Assembly (NCBI GenBank): GCA_023474015.1
Contig: JAMCYN010000173.1
Coordinates: 1-9,721, forward strand
Length of the DNA: 9,721 bases
Source: Armatimonadota bacterium
GTDB lineage: Bacteria; Armatimonadota; UBA5829
Reading direction: 5' to 3'
Positions within the stretch are counted from its first letter, which is position 1, and each line of letters starts with the position of its first letter. Below the pieces are notes generated by a model. It saw only the letters and a list, made by a program, of their open reading frames with translations. It was not told where the DNA came from and did no database searches. Shown here one piece after another: positions 1 to 5,924 of this stretch. The position numbers and the translations under genes were made by a program.

Positions 1-2
1 TG

Positions 3-1484
3 CTCGATCTGATGACCCGCAAGGGCGTCCGGGAGGGGATCCGCCACACGTATCAGGCGCGCGGGGGCGCGGGGGACATTCAAGTGTTCCATCTCTTCGA
101 CCAGACCCTTCACGAAAATGCGATCACAGGTCACGGCGACCTAAGCCAGCAGTTCGGCACGATCCGGGCGAGTCTGATATCCGATCTCCGCGTGAACGCC
201 TACCAATACGCGCCGCAGAGCAAGTCGTTTAACACCCAGCTCACACTTTCCCGCAACCGGCCCGGCGCGAACACCTCGCTCGTCGTGAACCAGGGCATAA
301 ACGAGGTGACTACCAAGACGACCAGGCTTCTGGGGAACCTCACGCACAGGCAGCAGTTCGGGAACCGCATATTGATGGACAACAATTTCGACTACACCTC
401 GTTCAATACCGGCGCCCAGACGACCGCGCGGCTCACCTCCCAAACGGCGCTTTCACGAAACGAGGGTAAGTTCGACTGGACTCTCTCCGCGCAAAAGCTG
501 ACCGACCTGAGCGACGAGGCGTTTGTGGGCGGCGGACGCTTCGCTGGAATTGAGCGACTTCCCGAGTTAGCCCTCGTGTCCGACAGTGGGCGGCTAGGCA
601 AGACTCTCCCGTTCGGACTGCCCGCCCAAGTGAAGTTGAGCTTCGGCCAATATGCGGAGCTTCCGGCCAATACGAACCTGGCGCGGATTTACATCGAACT
701 GGACACCCCCGTGCGCAGGCACAATATCTCCAAATCGTGGTCGCTGGCGGCGGGTGGGGGGTTTCGGCAGTTCGCCTACAGTGATAATACGGCGCAGTAT
801 TCGTTTGATACCAGCGCGGAACTAAGTAAGAAACTGGGCCCAAAGTCGACTTTCGGGCTGACATACAGGCTCCAACAGCCCAAGGGGTTCGCGCCGTTCC
901 GGTTCGACTTCATAAGCAGTTACAATATCGTCAACGCCAGCCTCAATCTTCAAGAGACCGAAAAATTCAAGCTCAGCCTCCTAACGGGATACAACTTCGA
1001 GCAGAAGCAGTTCCCGTGGCAGGATGCGACCCTGCGCTTCTCGATCCAGCCGACCAACAGCCTCATGCTCTACACCGCCACAGGCTATGATTTCAATAGA
1101 TCACGCTGGCGGACGCTCATCAATCAGGTCCGAATCAGGGCAGGGGAGGACTTCAAGCTGGACGTCGGAACGCGGTTTGACACCACGCGGAGCAAGCTCG
1201 CGGCGATCCGGACGCAGTTGGACACCAAGGTTGGTAATAAGACTCGCTTGCAGGCGCTCGCAGGCTATAATGGCCTCAGCGGGCAATTCGACTACCGCAG
1301 CGTTATGGTTACGCGCGACCTGCACTGCTGGGAGGCATCCCTCGTCTACACCGACCAGACCGGTTTCTTCAAGGACAGGGGGATAATGCTTTACGTGCGG
1401 ATAAAGGCGTTCCCGATGTATCAAAACTTCGGAGTGGGGCCGTTCGGCCAGGCGCTGGACACGAGCGTCGGACAGGTCTATTGA
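3..1484 (+). CDS. LptD-like outer-membrane beta-barrel protein, 5' end outside window
   Basis: The frame is open from the left edge (codons for L-D-L precede the first ATG at 12), so the true start lies upstream and this is the C-terminal part of about 493 residues. Almost all of it reads as alternating polar/hydrophobic beta strands with short turns, rich in aromatic residues (for example GYDFNRSRW, GTRFDTTRSKL, ALAGYNGLSGQFDY), as expected of a large outer-membrane barrel. Near the end is VTRDLHCWEASLVY followed by a strand ending in VRIKAFP. A D-L-H-C-W strand near the C terminus is, as I recall, a feature of LptD/OstA-like LPS-assembly proteins in non-proteobacterial diderms. The expected N-terminal OstA domain would be outside the window. 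The role would be export of lipopolysaccharide or another lipid to the outer leaflet. Barrel: fairly sure; LptD assignment: moderate. It ends convergent with, and 7 bp into, the next gene. Confidence 0.6.
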   Translation, partial: LDLMTRKGVREGIRHTYQARGGAGDIQVFHLFDQTLHENAITGHGDLSQQFGTIRASLISDLRVNAYQYAPQSKSFNTQLTLSRNRPGANTSLVVNQGINEVTTKTTRLLGNLTHRQQFGNRILMDNNFDYTSFNTGAQTTARLTSQTALSRNEGKFDWTLSAQKLTDLSDEAFVGGGRFAGIERLPELALVSDSGRLGKTLPFGLPAQVKLSFGQYAELPANTNLARIYIELDTPVRRHNISKSWSLAAGGGFRQFAYSDNTAQYSFDTSAELSKKLGPKSTFGLTYRLQQPKGFAPFRFDFISSYNIVNASLNLQETEKFKLSLLTGYNFEQKQFPWQDATLRFSIQPTNSLMLYTATGYDFNRSRWRTLINQVRIRAGEDFKLDVGTRFDTTRSKLAAIRTQLDTKVGNKTRLQALAGYNGLSGQFDYRSVMVTRDLHCWEASLVYTDQTGFFKDRGIMLYVRIKAFPMYQNFGVGPFGQALDTSVGQVY

Positions 1485-3379
1485 TTTTGGATTTTGGATT
1501 TTGGATTGCGGATTGAGGGGGAGGGAAGGGAACTGCGGATTTTGGATTTTCGTTCGATCACCAGGATTGCGACATCGTCTCGCAACGGGCCGTCTGCCCA
1601 CTGGCGCGCCGCCTCGAGCAGGCCCTTCGCCACCTCGTCAGGAGTGCCCGGCCCGAGCGTGATCAGGGAGCGCCGGATGCCTTCCACGTCGAAGAACTGA
1701 GTGCCGTGGCGAGTCTCCAATATCCCGTCTGTGTACAATACGATTTTGTCGCCTGGGTCCAGGCAGTCCGAAACAGTTACATACTCCTGGCCAGCAAATA
1801 TGCCCATCACTAGGTTCCCGCCTTCCAGAAAGGTCACTTGCCCATCGGCCCGCCAAATAGCAGCGGGTGGGTGCCCTGCTGCCGCATAGCTCAAGGTGCC
1901 AGTTTCAGGATCGATGACAATCAGTAATACCGTGACGAATCTCCCAGAGCTGACCTCTTGTGATTCAAGCACGGCGTTGGCATGGGTTAGGGCAATGCCC
2001 GGGACAGAGAGTTCGTAAGCGAATGAATGGATCGTGCTCCTGGCAGCAGCCGCGAGCGCCGCCGCCTCGACGCCCTTCCCGGACACGTCTCCGATCACAA
2101 TCCCAATCTGCCCGCGCTCTGTCATGAAAACGTCGTAGAAATCTCCGCCGATCTGCTGCTCGGGGAACGCCGGAAGGTAAACGGCTGCCGAGCGGTAGTC
2201 ACCGTTGGTCAGAGGCACAGGTGGAGCCAGCGCCTGCCGGAGGTGGGAGAGCTGGTACTCGAGGATATGTCTGAGGCGGACAGTTTCCGTGATGTCTCGT
2301 GCAATTGTGGAGGCGCCGATTATCTCGCCTGCGGCATTCCTGACCGGTGATACAGCAAGCGACACATTGACCTGTGCTCCGTCCTTCCGCATCCAGACTG
2401 TTTCCAGGCTCTCGACTGGTTCACCACTTCGCACCTTCTCAAGCATATCACGGATCTCATCGGTGTAGCCAGACGGTACAAGTGCCGAAATAGAGCGCCC
2501 CACCACTTCCTCAGCGGAATAGCCATAGATTCTCTCCGCGCCTTTGTTCCATGTGAGGATGGTGCCGTCCAGAGCCTTGCTGATGACTGCATCACTCGTA
2601 TGCTCGACTATCGATGCCAATGTTTGGCGCGCTTCCTCCGCCAGCTTCCGCTCAGTGATATCTCGGAAGTAGGCGAACAGCCCCTTTCTCGAAGGGTAGA
2701 CGCGGACCCAAAAACATGCCCCCAAGGGGGGATACCATTCCTCGAACTCGACGCTTGCCTGTTCCGCCATTGCTCGGTGATACTCGTTGTAGAACTCTGA
2801 GCCGACAGCCTCTGGAAACAAATCCCATACTCCGTTGCCTACCAGTTCATCACACTTTCTTTGAAGCAGCCGCTCAGCAGCCGGGTTAACATATGTAAAG
2901 CGCCACTCACGGTCGATGGCGATGTAAGCGTCGGCGGTCGATTCGAGGATGTTAGTTGTACGCTCGTTCGATTCACGCAGATTATTGGCCAGAAGTTGCG
3001 TGCGGCGCTGAGACCTGCGTATGTGAATCATGACCAACGCAACCAAGGCTGATCCGAAAAAAAACGCGGTAAGGCTGGCCCAGCCGCGAAAACTATGTAC
3101 GAACGGCAAGAATGTAGCGAGCGGGGGGATAAAGAAGTAGTCGTAAGAGAGCCCGCCGATGAAAAATGCCAGTAGCGCGGGTCCTTCGCCGAACCAATAG
3201 GCGACGGCCATTGTCACGATCACATACGGTGTCGCGTGTTCGCCCAGAGGGACGTAGGGCTGCAGGGCCAGAAGCCCCAACGTGACGGCGGCCTCGAGAA
3301 GTATGGTGACCGGATATCCGACCCATTTTGGCCAGCGTGCCAGCGCCTGCACTTGCTCATTATTGACTCTTGTATTCAA
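1478..3379 (-). CDS. Membrane-anchored PAS-PAS-SpoIIE (PP2C) protein phosphatase
   Basis: 633 residues from a TTG start (3379-3377), with GGGAG six bases upstream. Order: four hydrophobic segments at about 22-118 resembling the DUF4118 (KdpD-type) membrane domain (note YWFGEGPALLAFF and YDYFFIPP); PAS domain 1 at about 140-245 ending in FRDITERK; PAS domain 2 at about 254-366 ending in ARDITE; SpoIIE-type PP2C domain at about 390-609. Metal-binding motifs are intact: GGDFYD (411-416), GDVSGKG (430-436), AGHPP (501-505), YTDG (549-552) and RDDVAIL (600-606). The family dephosphorylates serine or threonine, classically on anti-sigma-factor antagonists, in partner-switching stress pathways. The PAS domains would sense a ligand, redox state or light. 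No STAS or anti-sigma partner gene is in the window, so the substrate is unknown. Residues after about 609 are encoded by the heptanucleotide repeat and are unlikely to be part of the fold. It is transcribed divergently from pspA. Confidence 0.92.
   Translation of the reverse strand: MNTRVNNEQVQALARWPKWVGYPVTILLEAAVTLGLLALQPYVPLGEHATPYVIVTMAVAYWFGEGPALLAFFIGGLSYDYFFIPPLATFLPFVHSFRGWASLTAFFFGSALVALVMIHIRRSQRRTQLLANNLRESNERTTNILESTADAYIAIDREWRFTYVNPAAERLLQRKCDELVGNGVWDLFPEAVGSEFYNEYHRAMAEQASVEFEEWYPPLGACFWVRVYPSRKGLFAYFRDITERKLAEEARQTLASIVEHTSDAVISKALDGTILTWNKGAERIYGYSAEEVVGRSISALVPSGYTDEIRDMLEKVRSGEPVESLETVWMRKDGAQVNVSLAVSPVRNAAGEIIGASTIARDITETVRLRHILEYQLSHLRQALAPPVPLTNGDYRSAAVYLPAFPEQQIGGDFYDVFMTERGQIGIVIGDVSGKGVEAAALAAAARSTIHSFAYELSVPGIALTHANAVLESQEVSSGRFVTVLLIVIDPETGTLSYAAAGHPPAAIWRADGQVTFLEGGNLVMGIFAGQEYVTVSDCLDPGDKIVLYTDGILETRHGTQFFDVEGIRRSLITLGPGTPDEVAKGLLEAARQWADGPLRDDVAILVIERKSKIRSSLPSPSIRNPKSKIQNQ
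1484..1552. repeat. Degenerate heptanucleotide (ATTTTGG) repeat array
   Basis: Three perfect ATTTTGG units (1484-1490, 1491-1497, 1498-1504) are followed by the variants ATTGCGG and ATTGAGG, a G-rich stretch, then ATTTTGG (1539-1545) and ATTTTCG (1546-1552). The array starts on the last base of the upstream gene's stop codon. On the minus strand it is read in frame as the C-terminal tail of the phosphatase (NPKSKIQN-type peptide). Period-7 short tandem repeats of this sort are known as STRR sequences in filamentous cyanobacteria and occur in other repeat-rich genomes; homology to those is not claimed. A second period-7 array of different sequence lies upstream of rpsO. Confidence 0.8.
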
Positions 3380-3433
3380 CGTTTGCTCCCGCGCCCGGCC
3401 TTAGCCTGAGCCGTCCCGGCGTTTGACACCTGA

Positions 3434-3461
3434 ATTATCAGGCCGATTGAATGTTACCCAA
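3434..3461 (-). promoter_or_regulatory. Candidate sigma-70 promoter for the phosphatase gene
   Basis: On the minus strand, TTGGGT (3461-3456) and GATAAT (3439-3434) are spaced by 16 bases, about 55 bases before the TTG start. The inverted repeat CCTGA-ATTA-TCAGG (3429-3442) overlaps the -10 box and could be an operator or chance. The match is moderate. Confidence 0.4.
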
Positions 3462-3476
3462 TTACGATCACGGTTC

Positions 3477-3505
3477 TTGCCAATGGCTGTCGGCTCTGGT
3501 ATAAT
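3477..3505 (+). promoter_or_regulatory. Strong sigma-70 promoter for the pspA operon
   Basis: TTGCCA (3477-3482), a 17-base spacer, then a perfect TATAAT (3500-3505) with an extended -10 TGG just before it. Transcription should start near 3512, giving a leader of about 144 bases before pspA. I see no sigma-54 (GG/GC) promoter, so control differs from the enterobacterial PspF system. A TTGACA at 3423-3428 has only a poor partner (TTGAAT, 18 bases on) and is less likely to be used. Confidence 0.75.
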
Positions 3506-3543
3506 CCCGGCGAGTTCACTTCAACTCTATTGAGGAAAAGCAG

Positions 3544-3666
3544 GTGGAATCGGTCGCGCATAGAATCAGAGAAGTGACAGTGCGACCGTTCCGAGATGTA
3601 TACATATTACGCACGGCGTTGGGGCACATTACCATGTGCGGACAGGAGGCATACCATGTTCGGTAG
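3544..3666 (+). CDS. Possible 40-residue leader ORF overlapping the pspA start
   Basis: A GTG at 3544 has GAGGA (3532-3536) seven bases upstream, about 30 bases after the predicted transcription start. The frame encodes 40 residues (beginning MESVAHRIRE, ending QEAYHVR) and stops with TAG at 3664-3666, eleven bases inside pspA. The pspA Shine-Dalgarno and start codon thus lie within it, an arrangement that would allow translational coupling or interference. I recognise no family, and a frame of this length can occur by chance. Conservation of the peptide in relatives would decide. Confidence 0.3.
   Translation: MESVAHRIREVTVRPFRDVYILRTALGHITMCGQEAYHVR
3624..3649 (+). promoter_or_regulatory. 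Hairpin and strong Shine-Dalgarno setting the pspA start
   Basis: GCACAT (3624-3629) pairs perfectly with ATGTGC (3634-3639) around a TACC loop, five bases before AGGAGG (3644-3649), which sits six bases before the ATG at 3656. The near-ideal Shine-Dalgarno fixes the pspA start at 3656 rather than at the in-frame ATG at 3596, which has no ribosome site. The hairpin leaves the Shine-Dalgarno exposed. Confidence 0.6.
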
Positions 3667-4495
3667 GATTTGGCGCTACATAAAGGCGCTGTTGCTTGGG
3701 AAGCTGGACCAGTTGGAGGACCCGGAGGTCCTGCTGCAGGAGGCCGCGCGGGAGATGCGGGAGAATCTGGCCGCGAACCGCCAGAGGGCCGTCACGGCTA
3801 TAACCCAGAAGAACAACCTTAAGGCATTGCTTGATGAGCAGGAGAAGCGCGTTACCACGCTTGAAGCGCAGGCCGAGATGGCAGTGCAGAAGGGCGACCG
3901 TGACCTGGCCCGCAGGATAATTCGCGAGAAGCTCACATTCCAGGAAACCATCGGCCAGACACACACGAGCTACGAGCAGGCTGTCGAGGCGTCGGAGGCG
4001 ATCAAGGTCGCGATTCGGCGTCAGGAGGAGACCGTTCGCCAACGGACAGCCGAGGCCCTCGCGAAGAAGGCTCAGTGGAAGCAGGCGCAGATTCAGATCG
4101 AGATCGACAAGGCGCTTACCGGCCTGACGTTCGAGGACGAGTCATCCGCGTGGGAGAGGGCAGGCGAGAAGATTCGCACGGCGCAGTCCGAGGCTTCCGC
4201 GCGAGCCGAGCTTGCCCAGGCGAGCATTCAGGCGAAGATCGCGGGCTTGCAGGACGATACCGTCGATGCCGAGGCGGAGAAGGCGCTTAAGGAGCTCGAA
4301 CAGCGAATGGGCGCGCCCAGCGCCGCCGTTGCGCCAACTCAGACCGTGCAGGTGGGCCAGGAGCCTCATCCTGAGCCTGTCGAAGGAGTCAGCGATGTCG
4401 AGCGAGAGTTGGCGGAGTTGGAATCGAAGCTCACTTCCGCTGAAGCGACCGAGCAGCCCGCCGGGGAAGAACAGACGGAGCCCAAGCAGGAGTAA
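3656..4495 (+). CDS. pspA: PspA/Vipp1 (IM30) family membrane-stress protein
   Basis: 279 residues. It begins with the amphipathic membrane-binding helix MFGRIWRYIKALLLGKLDQLEDPEVLLQ, of which the EDPE motif (21-24) is a hallmark. An almost unbroken charged coiled coil to about residue 217 follows (helices alpha1-alpha4), then a low-complexity Pro/Gln/Glu linker and a short acidic helix (SDVERELAELESKL, 245-258) near the C terminus. PspA/Vipp1 proteins are bacterial ESCRT-III relatives that polymerise on the inner membrane to limit proton leakage and remodel bilayers. The length is slightly above E. coli PspA (about 222) because of the tail. Residues 237-244 (PHPEPVEG) are encoded by a REP-like repeat. 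The stop codon abuts the next start (TAAATG), so the next gene is very likely translationally coupled. Family assignment is firm; the PspA versus Vipp1 subfamily is not settled. Confidence 0.95.
   Translation: MFGRIWRYIKALLLGKLDQLEDPEVLLQEAAREMRENLAANRQRAVTAITQKNNLKALLDEQEKRVTTLEAQAEMAVQKGDRDLARRIIREKLTFQETIGQTHTSYEQAVEASEAIKVAIRRQEETVRQRTAEALAKKAQWKQAQIQIEIDKALTGLTFEDESSAWERAGEKIRTAQSEASARAELAQASIQAKIAGLQDDTVDAEAEKALKELEQRMGAPSAAVAPTQTVQVGQEPHPEPVEGVSDVERELAELESKLTSAEATEQPAGEEQTEPKQE
4364..4387. repeat. REP-like palindromic motif inside pspA
   Basis: The motif has TCCTGAGCCTGTCGAAGGA at its core, with arms TCCT/AGGA, and reads HPEPVEG in frame. As I recall, this motif, closely matching TTCGACAGGCTCAGGA on the other strand, is dispersed in many copies through unrelated environmental genomes and repeatedly appears as a spurious HPEPVEG peptide. 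Here it lies in frame in the linker of pspA, where an insertion would be tolerated. Only one copy is in this window. Confidence 0.65.
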
Positions 4496-5308
4496 ATGCC
4501 GGATTCGCGATGGCACAATTTCAAACTTGTGGTCAAGCGCGTGCTGCGGTCGCCGGCTTCGGTGATCTCGCTGACCCTTGCCGTGCTGTTCGCCCTCTTT
4601 CACCAGGGGTGGATGGGCCTTGTGATTCTCGGCGGCGTCATGGTCGGCGTGTCGATCTACGCCGTCTTGAAGCTTCAGGACGAGTCATTCATACGCACGA
4701 CGCTTCGTGAGGAGCACGACCGTGAGCGGCGCGATGACCTGATGGACCGCACGTTCAGAATCGAAGAGCTCGATGTGGAGAGCCGCGTGCGGATGAAGAC
4801 CATCGTCAAGTTCCAGAGCGAGATCGCGGAGGACGTGTCCAACTTGCCGGTCGACGGCTCGGACGTGGGGCTGGAGGATACGGTCAGGCAGACGGACGAG
4901 TTGGTGGAGCGCGGGCTGTCGCTCTGCCGGCAGCGGCGCGACCTGCTGCGCTATCTCACCAAGACTGACGATAGCACGATCATAAACCGCGTGCACAGCC
5001 TCGAATCGAAACTGCAAGACGAGTCGGACCCCGAACGGCGTTCCGAGGTCGAGGCCTCGCTGGCGGCGAAGCGTCAAGAGCTTGACGACTACCTTGCTAT
5101 CGAGCACTCGGCGGCAAGGGTCTTGGACCAACTCGACAGTATCGAAATCGCGTTCTCCAGCCTCCGCGCCAGGCTGGTAAGGATCAAGTCCACGGACGTT
5201 TCCGAGTGGCTTGCGGCGAACCGGGAGCTTCAGACGGAACTCAGCGGTCTGAACACCGCAGCGGACACTCTCTCGCAAAGCATTAACGAGGCGCTGTCGA
5301 CGGGATGA
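4496..5308 (+). CDS. Membrane-anchored coiled-coil protein of the psp operon, unknown family
   Basis: 270 residues. A basic N terminus (K10, K14, R15, R18) precedes a hydrophobic stretch at about 20-59, probably two short membrane helices joined by HQG at 36-38, which would place both ends in the cytoplasm. The remaining 210 residues are charged, helical and coiled-coil-like with few prolines or glycines (for example RDDLMDRTFRIEELDVESR and ESKLQDESDPERRSEVEASL). I see no catalytic motif and do not recognise a family. The ATG immediately follows the pspA stop, with AGGAG overlapping the end of pspA, so the two are co-translated. By position and build it could anchor or cap PspA polymers at the membrane, analogous in role (not sequence) to PspB/PspC or to actinobacterial PspA partners. 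The gene reality is secure; the function is inference. Confidence 0.85.
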   Translation: MPDSRWHNFKLVVKRVLRSPASVISLTLAVLFALFHQGWMGLVILGGVMVGVSIYAVLKLQDESFIRTTLREEHDRERRDDLMDRTFRIEELDVESRVRMKTIVKFQSEIAEDVSNLPVDGSDVGLEDTVRQTDELVERGLSLCRQRRDLLRYLTKTDDSTIINRVHSLESKLQDESDPERRSEVEASLAAKRQELDDYLAIEHSAARVLDQLDSIEIAFSSLRARLVRIKSTDVSEWLAANRELQTELSGLNTAADTLSQSINEALSTG

Positions 5309-5327
5309 GCATAATCCAACGCGTGTT

Positions 5328-5353
5328 GGTCGGGGGTATTCTTGCCCCCGACC
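5328..5353. repeat. Perfect 9-bp hairpin, left copy of the inverted pair
   Basis: GGTCGGGGG (5328-5336) pairs with CCCCCGACC (5345-5353) around loop TATTCTTG. The loop is the exact reverse complement of the loop of the right copy at 5434-5459. Only a weak pyrimidine run (TCTCTTT) follows, so it is at best a poor terminator. Confidence 0.85.
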
Positions 5354-5433
5354 TCTCTTTGGGGCCATTCCTGGCCCTAACGGCTCTCTTCCGAAGATGG
5401 GCTTTGTTCAGGGCAAGAATTCCCGGGAAGACC

Positions 5434-5459
5434 CGTCCGGGGCAAGAATACCCCGGACG
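5434..5459. repeat. Perfect 9-bp hairpin, right copy of the inverted pair
   Basis: CGTCCGGGG (5434-5442) pairs with CCCCGGACG (5451-5459) around loop CAAGAATA. It differs from the left copy by two G/C swaps in each arm, both compensated by the partner arm, so pairing is preserved. It ends 11 bases before the J-like start codon and leaves that gene without a clear Shine-Dalgarno sequence. Confidence 0.85.
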
Positions 5460-5470
5460 AACGGATTCAT

Positions 5471-5911
5471 ATGAGCATAATTGAGCGCATATCACTGGCC
5501 ATAAAGAGCTATCTAAATGCCACGAGCAGCCGGATGGAGCGCGTCGCGGCGGAGGAGGAGCTTCGACTGGCCAAGGCCAGGCGTGAGGCGGCGGAAGAGC
5601 TTGGCAAGTCCGTTGAGATAAGGACCGGCAGGACCGTCCCGGCATCAGACGGCCCAATCGTCCGGCGGCAGGTCACCCCGAAGCTCGCCTCCGATTATCG
5701 ACTGCTGGGCGTACCTGTCGGCGCGGACCTGGATAGCGTCGAGGCCGCCTGGAGGAAGCTGGCCTCGCGAGCCGATCCCAAACGGTTCCCCGCCGGCTCC
5801 GAGGAAGAGAAGCGAGCAGCCGATATCCTGAATTCGATTAACGAAGCCTACGCCGGCATCAGGGAGGCGCTTAATCCCACGGAGGGGCGTTTTGGGCGGT
5901 TGGAACTGTGA
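5471..5911 (+). CDS. PspA-like amphipathic helix joined to an HPD-less J-like domain
   Basis: 146 residues. Residues 1-17 ([17 protein letters not shown]) form an amphipathic helix resembling the membrane-binding helix of PspA/Vipp1 (compare MFGRIWRYIKALL in this operon). A charged helix follows to about 45, then a linker, then a J-like domain at about 75-135: [20 protein letters not shown] (75-94), then [12 protein letters not shown], and a helix containing [12 protein letters not shown]. The pattern (YxxLGV, AWRKLA, INEAYxxL) is clearly DnaJ-like, but the HPD triad that stimulates Hsp70 is replaced by DPK (102-104), so it should not be a normal Hsp70 co-chaperone. Chloroplast Vipp1 works with the J protein CDJ2 and Hsp70B, so a J-like gene in a pspA operon is suggestive. 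The ATG lies in one copy of the 11-bp repeat, with only GGAT nearby as a weak ribosome site. A role as PspA adaptor is inference. Confidence 0.82.
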   Translation: MSIIERISLAIKSYLNATSSRMERVAAEEELRLAKARREAAEELGKSVEIRTGRTVPASDGPIVRRQVTPKLASDYRLLGVPVGADLDSVEAAWRKLASRADPKRFPAGSEEEKRAADILNSINEAYAGIREALNPTEGRFGRLEL

Positions 5912-5924
5912 GGGAGGCAGGGGA

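Larger units (their letters stand above)
5316..5470. mobile_element. MITE-like palindromic insertion element, non-coding
   Basis: 155 bases between the 11-bp direct repeats carry no plausible gene. They hold a series of GC-rich hairpins: CCAAC-GCGT-GTTGG (5316-5329), a 9-bp stem at 5328-5353, a 5-bp stem at 5362-5377, a weak GGGCAAGAATTCCC copy at 5411-5424, and a 9-bp stem at 5434-5459. The outer 29-base segments, 5325-5353 and 5434-5462, are inverted copies of each other with four differences, set in 9 and 8 bases from the two ends. No transposase is present, so movement would be in trans. It separates two genes of an otherwise tightly packed operon. The structure is directly visible; calling it mobile is inference from the direct repeats. 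Confidence 0.6.
5305..5481. repeat. 11-bp direct repeats (ATGAGCATAAT) flanking an insertion
   Basis: ATGAGCATAAT occurs at 5305-5315, overlapping the TGA stop of the upstream gene, and again at 5471-5481, forming the first codons of the J-like gene. If one copy and the intervening 155 bases are removed, the upstream stop and the downstream start overlap as ATGA, the usual junction of a tight operon. This is what a target-site duplication would look like. Duplications of 10-13 bp are known for some transposase families such as IS4/IS231. Confidence 0.7.

Noticed and set aside
3423..3452. TTGACA at 3423-3428 as the main pspA promoter.
   Set aside because: The best -10 partner (TTGAAT after 18 bases) is poor, while TTGCCA-17-TATAAT downstream is much better.
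3596..3655. Extending pspA upstream to the in-frame ATG at 3596.
   Set aside because: There is no Shine-Dalgarno before it and it would add 20 residues before the conserved PspA N-terminal helix; AGGAGG ideally serves the ATG at 3656.
5328..5353. Hairpin after the coiled-coil gene as an intrinsic terminator.
   Set aside because: The stem is strong, but only TCTCTTT follows rather than a T-run. It belongs to an inverted pair inside the insertion element.
5316..5470. Repeated hairpins as a short CRISPR array.
   Set aside because: The copies are few, in opposite orientations, irregularly spaced and internally palindromic; there is no constant repeat with unique spacers of even length and no cas gene.
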